The notes below the pieces were generated by a model that made no database searches, had not been told where the DNA came from, and was given only the letters and a program-made list of their open reading frames with translations. A stretch of DNA of 64,000 nt from Gracilaria gracilis (Eukaryota > Rhodophyta > Florideophyceae > Gracilariales > Gracilariaceae), in contig JARGSG010000189.1 of the NCBI GenBank assembly GCA_030374805.1, positions 1,922,001 through 1,986,000 of the forward strand. The letters are read 5' to 3'. Position numbers and translations under genes: made by a program. Positions 11,364 through 22,565 of the stretch are shown in pieces. Position 1 is the first letter of the stretch. Each line of letters starts with the position of its first letter.

Positions 11364-13191
11364 GTACGCTCCCGTCTGTGGAATTGGAATCACAGCCTAC
11401 GATGGGTAATTTCCACTCTGTGGGTGACTACTGCCTGATGTGGGAGCATTGGTTGACCAAGCTGGTCTCAGCCACTCGCCAGTCTATGGCGAGGGCTTTA
11501 AGCCGCTTTCAAGCTTGATTTAGATGCTCCCTTGCCAGAAAAGAATATGCCTACAATTAAAGCGGCAAATACGTCTTCATACAGAAGGAGCACTATAACT
11601 TTGAAAAGGAGAAACGACATAAGCTCTCGCCAGCGGCGGATGGACCATTCAAGGTCATCTCCGTCACGGAGAACACAGTGGTACTAAAAATAAAAGACGC
11701 GCATGAGTGGATCTCCTGGGACGGCGTAGTCTTGGCCCCGCCAACCTCGTCTGAGGTCGTACTCGCACCAGGTAGCCCCGTGTCTACGGAATCAACAACC
11801 TCCGAGACAATCGTGGTGAATCGTGGTTTGTTTCTACCGCACCTGAACCGGGCACAGTCAGACCTCCTGATGGAATCGGACAAACCGATGACATCGGAAC
11901 ACACTGTTGGACAAAATGGCCATTGTTCAATTCGACCTGCTACTGGGGGCGTTACCCGCGTTGTGGAACACTTAATCCCATTCCCAGCAGCTCCGTCTAA
12001 AAAGGGAGAGGAGTTCACTTCTGCTGAAGACATTTCGCCGTCGCAACGGGAGAAAAACATCCGTGGTACATTGCAGACTGTTGCCATACCTGTAATTCTG
12101 TCAGAATGACTGCCTGAGTGGCAGTAACCCAGCACGTCTAATTTTTCAGTCCCAAATACGGGAAGCATAGTCCTGCCACAAACGGCAGAATTATACGTCG
12201 AAGCGGATACCATGACCCCACCTTCGCGTGAGGCGAGTCGGAACAGTATCGAGGTACCAGCACAGATTGCTAAGGAGGAACCAACCCCATTGGCGACCGT
12301 TCCGAACAATCGACTTTGCGGGCCCACCGCAACCGCGGACGTGGCGCTGAGACCCAACGCTGGACGGGTGGTTGTGGCCCCACTAGGTAAAGAGGACAAC
12401 AACACAAAGCCACGCGCAGTTGCGCAAGTTACGAGTATCTCGATAGACCCTGGCACCGTCGCCAGAAAGAACCCAGTCTTCAGGGATGATAATTGCGTCG
12501 TGGACGGTGAAGAAACATCAGTCGACGCGGAAATTATCCAAGTAATTGGTGCGGCACGTGCTGCACCCAGCACTGCTGGAAGGCCTACAAGGAGCCCAGA
12601 GTCGCCGGAGTAGCCGTTCGGAACGGATCGCCACGGCACCGCCATTTGGCACACGACGCAAAGGCAATCCTGTCAGGGAAGACGAAACGCCCCACGGCGC
12701 GTTACGGCCACACGCCGATGAAGTCACGGGCAAGCACGGGAGACGGGCATGGTGCTGCACCACTCGCAGCTCAACGTGGGAAAGCCGCGACAAGTTGGTC
12801 GGAACCACCGTCGGAAAGGTTTGAATCAAGCAGACTTGCGGAACGCCACAAAGCACGCAGACTTGCGGTACACCGACCGGGACCTCCACCTGCATGGATG
12901 ACCCCGCGGTTAACTGCCACGCGCGTAGCAACACCCGAGTCGGAAAATTCTCCTTCGCAAGGCGATGAACACACATCTGTAACGACGACTCGGCAATGTC
13001 GGCAGGTTTACGTACAGGAGTACATCGTCGACCTAGTTGTCGGGCATTCCTGGAATCAGGAGGGTATACTGCGGTACTACATTCTTTGGTATGGGTATGA
13101 TTCAGATCAAAACACCGCCGTGACGTTCGAGCATCTCCAATGTTCAAGGTGGTTCAGTATCACCGTCGAACTCGAACAGCCCCACCAGTGA
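11364..13191 (+). pseudogene. gypsy copy 1, C-terminal end of pol with chromodomain-like tail
   Basis: The reading continues from 3885 after the insertion: FYSVGDYCLMWEHW at 11,408, then a damaged stretch, then GPFKVISVTENTVVLKI near 11,650. This matches GPFKVVRSTDHTVTA of the young gypsy at 35,240, the segment that follows integrase. An Ala/Thr/Pro-rich linker follows, with stops at 12,107 and 12,611. The last frame (12,646-13,191) ends EYIVDLVVGH then YYILWYGYDSDQNTAVTFEH, which resembles a chromodomain (RWYGW in the young element). Several frameshifts make it non-functional. The family's C-terminal chromodomain would direct integration to marked chromatin. Confidence 0.75.
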
Positions 13192-13535
13192 CGCTGGGAA
13201 GGGTCCAAGTAAGATGAGAGAACCGCCGAAACGAAAAGACTTGAATTATACACCTCAGAGACGAGAAGAAGTCACCTTTCACGCGTTGATACTCCGACCA
13301 TGGTCGTGCTTAATGCTTCGCGAACATACTCGAAAGGATTTTCACCCATCTTTATGGTCATTACATGGTAATCATGGTTTTCTCTGTTGGAAGGATGTTT
13401 ATTTCTGCGCGCACTGCGTCGTGTAGCCGTTTCACTGCCGAGAACTATAAAAAACGTTTTTGACGGAAGAAACACACAAGCAGGTGGTTTTATTGGTACT
13501 GTTCAGACCCAGTCTTACTGATTGTTGTTACGTCA

Positions 13536-14489
13536 CTAATTCGGAGGCTGTCCATCACCGAGGCGTTGCACTAGGGCTTTTCGCAATGAGCCCAAGTTGC
13601 TGGTCGCCATTTTACCGCCCAGTCTAACCTCTCTGAGGAACTGTGCGATGCCCGCCACGAGATTCTTCTCCGTCTGGGGAGTACTTGCGTCAGCCGCCGT
13701 GGAGGCCGGAGCAGCTGACGCTGACGTTCCAGCAGTGGGCTCAGACTCCTGTGTGACAGGATCGTCACCGTCTGGAGGAGTGCAGACAGCCATCGCGTCG
13801 TCATCATTGCCCGCCGCGTCGAGTCCACCGTCCAATATGGGTTCACTCTCCCCGCTAGAGCGGTAACAATCATCTGAATCGACGAACTCAATCGGGTGAC
13901 CGACTGGGATTTCCTTCCGGGCGTTCCGTAGTTGTGCCATTTCGCTAGCGGAAGTTTTCCGTTCTTCCCACGGATCGAAGTAGATGAAATATCCCGCCAA
14001 TGCTGTATTGCGACCCATTCCTGGGCCATGTCTACCATCACTGGCGAGCCAGCTACTCTGCCCGATCAGGACTTTTTTCCAGTCAATACTGTCGATATTC
14101 TCGATTAGTTCGAGAACTTCTTCGGAGTTAGCCTGACCCCTTAGGGGGATGGTTGGATCCAATTGATGGATACCGGCCCGCACGCGAGGAGGAAGGAACC
14201 ACAGTCTGTAGTGGTCGTATGCCTCACTGAGGACATATGCCGCAACGCGGAGACCCCCTTCGGTGACGACCACCGACCAAAGCCCGCTACGCGGATCCGT
14301 TAGAAGGTATGACCCTAAATAGGTGAAGACCAGGGTAACTTGATATAGCAGCCCCCCCGCCATGCCTCGAGGTGAGCCCACCAGACCGGCAGAGGGACGT
14401 ACAGATCTTGTCGGTAAGCCGGAGCTGTGCGCTACACTTCCACGTTTTGATATGGAATGAAGTACCCGAATCAGGAACTTCAGTGGCAC
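13536..14489 (-). CDS. Unrecognised ORF antisense to gypsy pol, copy 1
   Basis: An open frame of 317 codons, convergent with copy 1 pol and ending 345 bp from the pol stop. I do not recognise the family. The middle (about residues 65-190) looks like a folded domain: GLWSVVVTEGGLRVAAYVLS, YRLWFLPPRVRAG, WKKVLIGQSSWLASDGRHG, AGYFIYFDPWEERK. An acidic patch follows (FVDSDDCYRSSGESE), then an Ala/Ser/Thr/Pro-rich linker, and a basic helical tail ends the protein. A second copy on the other arm (15,961-16,734, +) keeps the frame. The ATG at 14,489 is simply the first in the frame, and the reading before residue 60 is doubtful because the other copy is shifted there. It could be a captured host or viral gene carried by the element, or an extra element gene. 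Confidence 0.5.
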   Translation of the reverse strand: MPLKFLIRVLHSISKRGSVAHSSGLPTRSVRPSAGLVGSPRGMAGGLLYQVTLVFTYLGSYLLTDPRSGLWSVVVTEGGLRVAAYVLSEAYDHYRLWFLPPRVRAGIHQLDPTIPLRGQANSEEVLELIENIDSIDWKKVLIGQSSWLASDGRHGPGMGRNTALAGYFIYFDPWEERKTSASEMAQLRNARKEIPVGHPIEFVDSDDCYRSSGESEPILDGGLDAAGNDDDAMAVCTPPDGDDPVTQESEPTAGTSASAAPASTAADASTPQTEKNLVAGIAQFLREVRLGGKMATSNLGSLRKALVQRLGDGQPPN

Positions 14490-14512
14490 TCAAAGAAAAT
14501 GAATTCCTTCAA

Positions 14513-15757
14513 GAAGGCGGATACGTGAGAACGCGCGGGATAATGGAATTGGGCCCGAATGATCAGTCTTTACCAACACAGGGCTTTTTGCCGGACATCA
14601 GGGAATCCTCGCCAAATGAAAGTCTCTAACGGCGACAGCCGGCCAGAGTAGCTCATTTCCCCGCGAGTGCGGTACGGCTTAATGTCCAACCCCATCTCTT
14701 TCGGAATGAGAAACTCAAAAGAAGCCTGCCTTTGCCGTTTCTATCCAATCCGCAGGAGCATGGCATGAGCCTGAGCGCCAGACTCGCCCACATAGCGGAG
14801 AGCCTGGTGTGCTGGAACGGCAACGCGCCGGCGCCGATCCCACGAAGTAGTGACGATAGCTGGTAGGTTTATCAGGGAGACGCTCGCTGCCTTCGACATT
14901 CTGGGAACTCAAGTCGTCGAACACCGAGATGGGCTGGGACCACGGAGCGAGTAGGAGGCGCATGGCCTGTTGGAGATTGTTCGGGTTAAGTGCCACAAGG
15001 AAGTCGTAGAACGGCAAAGTGGTCCCAGCCCCGCAGCCGGTTGACGCTCCCAATTGGGAAGGAATAGGCGCCATCCAGGACGATTGTCCCTGGTTTGCAC
15101 ATAGTCTGCTGCACGCCTTGCGGCAATGGTGCGGACGGAATCTGGTGAGTCTCCCTGTGTAGGATTGTTTCTTCCCGCTTATGGTTAGATCGACGAATAT
15201 TGTTGGAGGAGAAAGGTTGAGTTGTACCGAGGTGTCGGTGGGAAGCATTGAAAAGTTCGTAACTGCAGTTGCAAGAGTGCGCGCTGGTGGCGAAGGAGAA
15301 TTTTTGGGCGAGCCGAGCGAGGGCGTGTTTCATCCTCCATGGTTCCTGCCTTTGCGTCCCTCGTCGAGTTAATACTTCCGCCTACAGACAAAGACGTGTG
15401 GTGCAACGCCCTCTGATGGAGGTTTCTCACTTTCTAGTCATATTACGACAGGTCGGTCGATTGCTTCTAGTAAAAGTATAGGATTAGTAACAACCACTCT
15501 AGTGAGAAGGAAACGTGGATCACGGAGGAATCGGGAGGCTGAACTCATGGACGTGGAACGGGCGCCACGGTGCGTGGACAATTAACACTGGAAGTAGGAC
15601 TAGTTTAATCAGTTTATTTAATTTCTGTTGGCGTGAATTCCCTACTTGGCTCTTCGGCGACCTCGCCGCCGTGTACAGTAAGGTGGCTTCAAAAAGGGCT
15701 GGCTCTATACTTCTCCGCCTTTGTTGGTCACTGACTGCTTCCAGGAGAAAAACGCTT
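14513..15757. other. Spacer between the inverted-repeat arms
   Basis: 1.25 kb of single-copy sequence in this window. The minus strand has overlapping readings of 177 codons (14,715-15,248) and 115 codons (14,986-15,333) that I cannot assign. They point toward the antisense ORF at 13,536-14,489 and could be the broken N-terminal part of the same gene. Neither shows a known motif. Confidence 0.4.
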
Positions 15758-15960
15758 TCTTGGAGGAATTCATTTGCTTCGAGTGTCGCTGAAGTTTCCG
15801 ATTCGGGTACTTCATTCCGTATCAAAACGTGGAAGTGTAGCGCATAGCTCCGGCTTACCGACAAGATCAATACGTCCCTCTGCCGGTCTGGTGGGCTCAC
15901 CTCGAGGCATGGCGAGGGTTTGCCATATCAAGTTACTCTGGTCTCCACCTATTTAGGGTC

Positions 15961-16734
15961 ATGCCTCCTGACGGATCCGCGTACCGGCTTTGGTCGGTGG
16001 TCGTCACCGAAGGGGGTCTCCGCGTTGCGGCATATGTTCTCAGTGAAGCATACGACCACTACAGACTGTGGTTCCTTCCTCCTCGCGTGCGGGCCGGTAT
16101 CCATCAATTGGATCTAACCATCCCTCTAAGGGGTCAGGCTAACGCCGAAGAAGGTCTCGAACTAATCGAGAATATCGACAGTATTGACTGGAAAAAAGTC
16201 CTGATCGGGCAGAGTAGCTGGCTCGCCAGTGATGGTAGACATGGCCTAGGAATGGGTCGCAATACAGCATTGGCGGGATATTTCATCTACTTCGATCCGT
16301 GGGAAGAACGGAAAACTTCTGCTAGCAAAATGGCACAACTACAGAACGCCTGGAAGGAAATCCCAGTCGGTCACCCGATTGGGTTCGTCGATTCAGATGA
16401 TTGTTACCGCTCTAGCGGGGAGAGTGAACCCATATTGGACGGTGAACCCGACGCGGCGTGCAATGATGACGAAGCGATGGCTGTCGGCACTCCTCCAGAC
16501 GATGACGATCCTGTCACACAAGAGTTTGAGCCCACTGCTGGAACGTCAGCGTCAGCTGCTCCGGCCTCCACGGCGGCTGACGCAAGTACTCCCCAGACGG
16601 AGAAGAATCTCGTGGCGGGCATCGCACAGTTCCTCAGAGAGGCTAGACTGGGCGGTAAAATGGCGACCAGCAACTTGGGCTCATTGCGAAAAGCCCTAGT
16701 GCAACGCCTCGGTGATGGACAGCCTCCGAATTAG
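15961..16734 (+). CDS. Unrecognised ORF antisense to gypsy pol, copy 2
   Basis: A reading of 257 codons homologous to the minus-strand ORF at 13,536-14,489 and convergent with gypsy copy 2. From LWSVVVTEGGL to the shared C-terminus GDGQPPN the two proteins differ at only about 20 positions, with no stop or frameshift. Upstream of residue 10 the frames disagree: the equivalent of the first 60 residues of copy 1 is in another frame (15,774-15,956), so at least one copy has a frameshift there. Differences are spread over the acidic and linker parts (for example GLDAAGND against EPDAACND). Confidence 0.5.
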   Translation: MPPDGSAYRLWSVVVTEGGLRVAAYVLSEAYDHYRLWFLPPRVRAGIHQLDLTIPLRGQANAEEGLELIENIDSIDWKKVLIGQSSWLASDGRHGLGMGRNTALAGYFIYFDPWEERKTSASKMAQLQNAWKEIPVGHPIGFVDSDDCYRSSGESEPILDGEPDAACNDDEAMAVGTPPDDDDPVTQEFEPTAGTSASAAPASTAADASTPQTEKNLVAGIAQFLREARLGGKMATSNLGSLRKALVQRLGDGQPPN

Positions 16735-17078
16735 TGACGTAACAACAATCAGTAAGACTGGGTCTGAACAGTACCAATAAAACCACCTGCTTGTGTGTTT
16801 CTTCCGTCAAAAACGTTTTTTATAGTTCTCGGCAGTGAAACGGCTACACGACGCAGTGCGCGCAGAAATAAACATCCTTCCAACAGAGAAAACCATGATT
16901 ACCATGTAATGACCATAAAGATGGGTGAAAATCCTTTCGAGTATGTTCGCGAAGCATTAAGCACGACCATGGTCGGAGTACCAACGCGTGAAAGGTGACT
17001 TCTTCTCGTCTCTGAGGTGTATAATTCAAGTCTTTTCGTTTCGGCGGTTCTCTCATCTTACTTGGACCCTTCCCAGCG

Positions 17079-18906
17079 TCACTGGTGGGGCTGTTCGAGT
17101 TCGACGGTGATACTGAACCACCTTGAACATTGGAGATGCTCGAACGTCACGGCGGTGTTTTGATCTGAATCATACCCATACCAAAGAATGTAGTACCGCA
17201 GTATACCCTCCTGATTCCAGGAATGCCCGACAACTAGGTCGACGATGTACTCCTGTACGTAAACCTGCCGACATTGCCGAGTCGTCGTTACAGATGTGTG
17301 TTCATCGCCTTGCGAAGGAGAATTTTCCGACTCGGGTGTTGCTACGCGCGTGGCAGTTAACCGCGGGGTCATCCATGCAGGTGGAGGTCCCGGTCAGTGT
17401 ACCGCAAGTCTGCGTGCTTTGTGGCGTTCCGCAAGTCTGCTTGATTCAAACCTTTCCGACGGTGGTTCCGACCAACTTGTCGCGGCTTTCCCACGTTGAG
17501 CTGCGAGTGGTGCAGCACCATGCCCGTCTCCCGTGCTTGCCCGTGACTTCATCGGCGTGTGGCCGTAACGCGCCGTGGGGCGTTTCGTCTTCCCTGACAG
17601 GATTGCCTTTGCGTCGTGTGCCAAGTGGCGGTGCCGTGGCGATCCGTTCCGAACGGCTACTCCGGCGACTCTGGGCTCCTTGTAGGCCTTCCAGCAGTGC
17701 TGGGTGTAGCACGTGCCGCACCAATTACTTGGATAATTTCCGCGTCGACTGGTGTGTCTCCACCGTCCACGACGCAATTATCATCCCTGAAGACTGGGTT
17801 CTTTCTGGCGACGGTGCCAGGGTCTATCGAGATACTCGTAACTTGCGCAACTGCGCGTGGCTTTGTGTTGTTGTCCTCTTTACCTAGGGGGGCCACAACC
17901 ACCCGTCCAGCGTTGGGTCTCAGCGCCACGTCCGCGGTTGCGGTGGGCGCGCAAAGTCGATTGTTCGGAACGGTCGCCAATGGGGTTGGTTCCTCCTTAG
18001 CAATCTGTGCTGGTACCTCGATACTGTTCCGACTCGCCTCACGCGAAGGTAGGGTCATGTTATCCGCTTCGACGTATAATTCTGCCGTTTGTGGCAGGAC
18101 TATGCTTCCCGTATTTGGGACTGAAAAATTAGACGTGCTGGGTTACTGCCACTCAGGCAGTCATTCTGACAGAATTACAGGTATGGCAACAGTCTGCAAT
18201 GTACCACGGATGTTTTTCTCCCGTTGCGACGGCGAAATGTCTTCAGCAGAAGTGAACTCCTCTCCCTTCTTAGACGGAGCTGCTGGGAATGGGATTAAGT
18301 GTTCCACAACGCGGGTAACGCCCCCAATAGCAGGTCGAATTGAACAATGGCCATTTTGTCCAACAGTGTGTTCCGATGTCATCGGTTTGTCCGATTCCAT
18401 CAGGAGGTCTGACTGTGCCCGGTTCAGGTGCGGTAGAAACAAACCACGATTCACCACGATTTTCTCGGAGGTTGTTGATTCCGTAGACACGGGGCTACCT
18501 GGTGCGAGTACGACCTCAGACGAGGTTGGCGGGGCCAAGACTACGCCGTCCCAGGAGATCCACTCATGCGCGTCTTTTATTTTTAGTACCACTGTGTTCT
18601 CCGTGACGGAGATGACCTGGAATGGTCCATCCGCCGCTGGCGAGAGCTTATGTCGTTTCTCCTTTTCAAAGTTATAGTGCTCCTTCCGTATGAAGACGTA
18701 TTTGCCGCTTTAATTGTAGGCATATTCTTTTCTGGCAAGGGAGCATCTAAATCACGCTTGAAAGCGGCTTGAGCCCTCGCCATAGACTGGCGAGTGGCTG
18801 AGACCAGCTTGGTCAACCAATGCTCCCACATCAGGCAGTAGTCACCCACAGAGTAGAAATTACCCATCGTAGGGTGTGATTACAATTCCACAGACGGGAG
18901 CGTACT
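17079..18906 (-). pseudogene. gypsy copy 2, C-terminal end of pol with chromodomain-like tail
   Basis: The counterpart of 11,364-13,191 on the minus strand, with the same broken pattern: readings 18,867-18,583 (FYSVGDYCLMWEHW), 18,592-18,161, 18,058-17,657 and a last frame ending at 17,079 with the chromodomain-like EYIVDLVVGH...LWYGYDSD. The shared stops show that much of the damage pre-dates the duplication of the arms. Confidence 0.75.
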
Positions 18907-19588
18907 GGAGAGTACTGACTTCAACACTGAAACACCGGTAGTTTTATGTACCTGCATGTTGTACGCGAACGTCAACAAGTCCGTGTACAAGTCCCATGTT
19001 TTCGGGTGAGCAGCAATGTAAGAACGGAGAGATGCTAGCATCGTCTCTTTGAACAGTTCAAATTGCCCATTACATGGAGGGTGGTAGGTTGTGGTGAACT
19101 GATTCTATAAGTTCAGGATACTCCTGTAAAAATCGAGATGCGAACTGTCTCCCGTAATCGGAGAATACCTAAAGCAGCGGACCGTAGACGAAATACAGTG
19201 CCTCAAGAAGACCTGGGCTACCGTGAAAACGGTAATCCTCTTCAGACGGACAGTGCGAACGCGTTACGAGAAACGATCCGTAATTATCAGTAGAAGATTG
19301 TGACCTCCCTGGGTCATCAGCAGTGGTCCGAGTATTTCGATTGCGAGAAACTTGAGAGGCGCCCTTTCAGGGAATAATATCATTTTTTTAATTTTTCTGC
19401 AGTTTAATTAAGTTCTTCGCGAACTTAGTGCAGAACTGTACCGTTGCGTAGCTGTCAACCACCATGGCGGGCCAGTAGAAGTATTTTCTCACGGTTACGT
19501 ATAACTTTCTCCCACCTGCGTGCCCACCCACCTTCGCGTAATGCGAAAGCTCGAGTATCCGCGTCTGTAGCGTGTGAGGAACCACCAC
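18907..19588 (-). pseudogene. gypsy copy 2 integrase fragment
   Basis: The zinc-binding N-terminus at 19,588-19,388 reads HAGGRKLYVTVRKYFYWPAM and then FCTKFAKN, where the first Cys of the CxxC pair is retained and the second is lost. The core follows with FLAIEILGPL (catalytic Asp replaced by Glu, as in copy 1), TDRFS followed by a stop, and YHPPCNGQFE. The reading is continuous across the point at which copy 1 is interrupted by the 7.5 kb insertion, which makes it the reference for that insertion. Confidence 0.75.
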
Positions 19589-19794
19589 TTTTAGGTTAGA
19601 CTCTACCTTTCAAACGAGATAGTCGATGTCATTTACCTCGAAAGAAGGGACTGCACCTCCGTTTAAACGGGGACGATGGCGCATGCAGAACGGGTCGCCA
19701 TGTTGTTCTCTGATCATTTGCTCCGGTGTTACTGCGACAAAGTTCCCCAGCAGGGACGTGTCAGCCTCATTCTTGACTGTAACGAGAAGTTCGT

Positions 19795-20298
19795 CTAATT
19801 CTTCGTCGAATACCTAGTCGTCTGGCCAGATGTCGAGTTCACCTTCCGGACCTCTCGTGTCCACCTCGTCAGCGATGAAACAAGGAATCTCATCATCTCC
19901 CAAGGGGGGGCTTCCCCATTCGTGGGTAATCTCGACAGTGAGACAGCTTGCTTGTTCAGCGTTCGCTTCTTATTTACGACATGAAAGTCGAATTTCACTA
20001 AGCAGAGCCTCCCTCGCATGAGACGTCCCGACGGGTCGGAGATGTTCAATAACCACCTCAGGGAAAAGTGATCCGTGATCCGTGTAAACCGTAAAGTGCA
20101 CATCCATAAGATAGGGGCGAAGAGTCACCAGAGCCAACGAAACGGCGTGGCACTCTTTCTCCGAAAGACAGTTATTCCGTTCATGAAAGTTGAGCGAGCG
20201 CGACGAGTAACTAATGGGCTGAAGTTTCGCTTCGGAGGTGGTTTGGAAAAGAGAAAGTTGTGACAGCCTCTTTTAAGAAGTGAAACGCCTCTGTCTCG
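19795..20298 (-). pseudogene. gypsy copy 2 RNase H fragment
   Basis: 19,795-20,103 reads DHFSLRWLLNISDPSGRLMR and NKQAVSLSRL, the C-terminal half of RNase H. The preceding stretch to 20,298 matches copy 1 in other frames (RSTFMNGI at about 20,170). The inactivating changes differ from copy 1, so both copies decayed separately after duplication. Confidence 0.7.
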
Positions 20299-20726
20299 AT
20301 GTAGTGCAATAGGCGGACCCTCTTGTGGGTATGCATAGTACGCAGTTATAGTAGTTAGTGTGCACAGGGTGCCCCTCAAGGTGTCCACGTGTAGAGCTGT
20401 TGCATCCCAGTGGTGCAAGCTCTTGGAGACCCCCTTTGTAGACAGACTGTTTATTTTTTTTCGACAAGTGGCTCTTGCGCGAGGAGGGGCACTTAAGCGC
20501 CTCCCGCCGCGCAGAGCTGACCATGGTAGACCTTAAGCGCCCAATAGCCGATTCTTTATCGTCTAGTTTCCCGCGGGGTCGTCCTGCCGCCACTACCGGT
20601 GCTGCACGCCTGTCTCGTGCCCCGTTGCTATCGTCGCTGCACGTCTCTCGTCTCCGCTTGGGTGCTGCACCTAGTATTCTTTTTTCTGAGCATTGTTCAT
20701 ATTCACTCGGGTTATTGTACTTCACT
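20299..20726. mobile_element. Small insertion of about 430 bp in gypsy copy 2, MITE-like
   Basis: Copy 1 reads continuously from CCCTTCACG to CGAGACAGAGGCG (about 2410-2440), while copy 2 has about 430 extra bases at this point. On the minus strand the insert begins AGTGAAGTACAATAACCCG, and the reverse complement of its other end begins ATGTAGTGCAATAGGCGGAC. That is a weak inverted match around GTAnNCAATA. No coding potential is visible. The size and ends suggest a MITE, but no duplicated target site is clear. Confidence 0.4.
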
Positions 20727-21410
20727 TGACGGGCGTGAAGGGGTCCAGTTTCGGTGGCTGGTCTTTACACAGTAGTGCGTTGAGGGGCGCCGCGATATCC
20801 GAAAAGTTCTGGACAAACCGTCGGTAGACGTTGACTATTTCTAAGAAGGAGCGCAACTCGGTCTGGTTTCGCGGTTCTTTCGCGTTGGAAAGGGACTTCA
20901 TTCGAACTTCCTCGATCGACAACCAATCCGGAGGGAAATGTGGCTCACGTACTTCACGGTGTGTGTAACTGACACTTCTTCAGCTTGAGGGAAATTCCTG
21001 CGTCACGCAGTGTAATCATTACCTCTCTGACGTGGGTAGGATGATCGTTTAGATTGCTGGAGAAGACAATTATTTCATTCAGGTAAACTAGACATGTTCG
21101 CTACTTAAAGCGGTTCAAAAGAATGTCAATACCATGCTGAAATGTAGCGAGGGCAATAGTGAGACCAAAAGGTATACGCGTGAAGCGGAAGGAACCAGAA
21201 TGGTATACTAACGCGGTCTTGTCGCGGTTTTCCTCCCTTACGGGGACTTTCCAATATCCCCAATTGGCGTCCAGTGCCGTGAACACGGTTGAGTTTCAGA
21301 GCAAATCGATGCACGTGTCCATAAGAAAAACAAGGTACGTGCCTTCAATCGTCATTGCATTTAGAAGGAGGTAGTCAACACAGAACGTCTTGGTTCTGTC
21401 GGCCAGGACT
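20722..21410 (-). pseudogene. gypsy copy 2 reverse transcriptase fragments
   Basis: The RT palm is split over frames: 21,314-21,101 with FTALDANWGYWKVPVREENR and FGLTIALATFQHG, then the catalytic box near 21,090 reading YLNE instead of YxDD, then 20,922-20,722 with SLSNAKEPRNQTELRSF and NFSDIAAPLNALL. Loss of both catalytic-box aspartates and the frame breaks make it inactive. Confidence 0.8.
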
Positions 21411-22018
21411 GCCAGTATTACTAGAGATGCCGAGGGCGACTGAGCGGGCTCAATCACGCCTGAGTGGAGCATCTTGTCCACTTTGAACTGTTTTTCTTCG
21501 CGAGCTCTTAGTTCTGCCTTATTGAGTGGTTGCAAAAAGGATGGCGTGTACGGTAACAAACCAATTCGATGTTCCCTTGTAGTAATCTCACCAAGAGATA
21601 CATCCCAAATGGAGGTAAATTCCCGTAACATGTCTCTGCAAAATTCACAGTATGATTCCGGCACATGGCCGAGATCGAGCTCCTCAACAGCCCCCATGGG
21701 ATCAATCCGGTCATGAACCGTGGGGCCATGATTCTCTGTATCGGATGCAGGTGCAGTTTCCGAGTCACTGGGCAATTTCTCCGTTGAAACGGCAGTATCC
21801 TCTTCCTTTTTAGAGGAAACTTCTGTTTGTCCCGAATTTTTCATCTCTTTCGAGAAAACAAAACCAAGAATATCGGCAGCCGTCATTCGACTCGTGAGCA
21901 TCACGAGTGGGTGTGGTGTGACCGATCCAATTACTTGGTTCTCTACCAGATACTGGGGGCTGTTGCCAAGATTGGTAACAAGTATCCGAAACGGAATATC
22001 TAGTGTCCCTTGTGCCAA
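21411..22018 (-). pseudogene. gypsy copy 2 linker between protease and RT
   Basis: An open stretch of the reading 22,018-21,296. Its first two thirds (GTLDIPFRILVTNLGNSPQY and onward) form the domain between protease and RT. From about 21,560 it becomes RT N-terminus (EHRIGLLPYTPSFLQPLNKA, then SGVIEPAQSPSASLVIL). Longer uninterrupted coding than in copy 1 shows copy 2 is the better preserved of the two here. Confidence 0.75.
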
Positions 22019-22247
22019 GCCGTTCGCGACAGCTAGAGGTACTTCTCTTACAACGAGGAAATGGGTTGAATAACCCGCAGACCATCATGGTGAGGGGAAT
22101 TGAACTGCACCATTACTTGGGATTCTGGTAGAATACATAGCGACGCTGCAACTCGAAGGTCGGTGAACTTGCGAGTCACACGCGGTTGTTTCTGCGCAGC
22201 AGGTAGTGGAACTTGGTATTTTGATGCACGCTTAAGTGGAGGACAGA

Positions 22248-22565
22248 CTATTGGAAGCTGTCTTCAAATTCCACAGGCCTGAGGCGGGGCGTGATTGCGT
22301 CGACGAATCTGTCGCAGTAATGACATCTCAAAATAACTGGTGCAGCCAATGACCAATATTTCTCGAAGTTGAGTTTGAAAACGGGGGTCCCCAAACACAA
22401 GACTAAGTCGATTGTTCCCACCGTTTTTAAAGGGCTGTTATTTGCGTCAGCGACCTCGGGTGTCACTTCGAGACGAATACGCAACATCACAAGCGGTGGC
22501 AGGAGGGACTCTGCGATGAAGTTCGGACCTGCACTGGTATCTAATCTCATGAGAATGTGCAACAT
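22248..22565 (-). pseudogene. gypsy copy 2 aspartic protease fragment
   Basis: Reads LDTSAGPNFIAESLLPPLVM, then VADANNSPLKTVGTIDLVLC. The DTSA active-site loop, the ANNSPL turn and the I-D-L beta strand fit retropepsins of Ty3/gypsy elements. It is the counterpart of 598-912 on the + strand. Confidence 0.75.

Larger units (their letters stand above)
11364..14512. repeat. Left arm of giant inverted repeat, inner 3.1 kb
   Basis: This segment pairs with 15,758-18,906 on the opposite strand: coordinates x and 30,270-x match throughout the part I checked. Identity is high, with about ten differences in 353 codons of one reading. It holds the 3' end of gypsy copy 1 pol and the antisense ORF. Similarity ends at the shared GAATTCCTnCAAGAA near 14,512. 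Outward, the same pairing continues from 3885 to 486 against 18,907 to 22,684, interrupted on the left by the 7.5 kb insertion. Confidence 0.9.
15758..18906. repeat. Right arm of giant inverted repeat, inner 3.1 kb
   Basis: Reverse complement of 11,364-14,512, with the symmetry centre at about 15,135. It holds the second copy of the antisense ORF and the 3' end of gypsy copy 2 pol, and continues outward without interruption to about 22,684. Confidence 0.9.

Noticed and set aside
11593..12654. 353-codon ORF on the minus strand (and its twin at 17,616-18,677 on the plus strand)
   Set aside because: It is the longest frame there, but the opposite strand carries GPFKVISVTENT and a chromodomain-like end matching the young gypsy. 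The composition (Ser/Thr/Val-rich) is what an antisense frame of the linker would give. The twin is simply the other arm of the inverted repeat.
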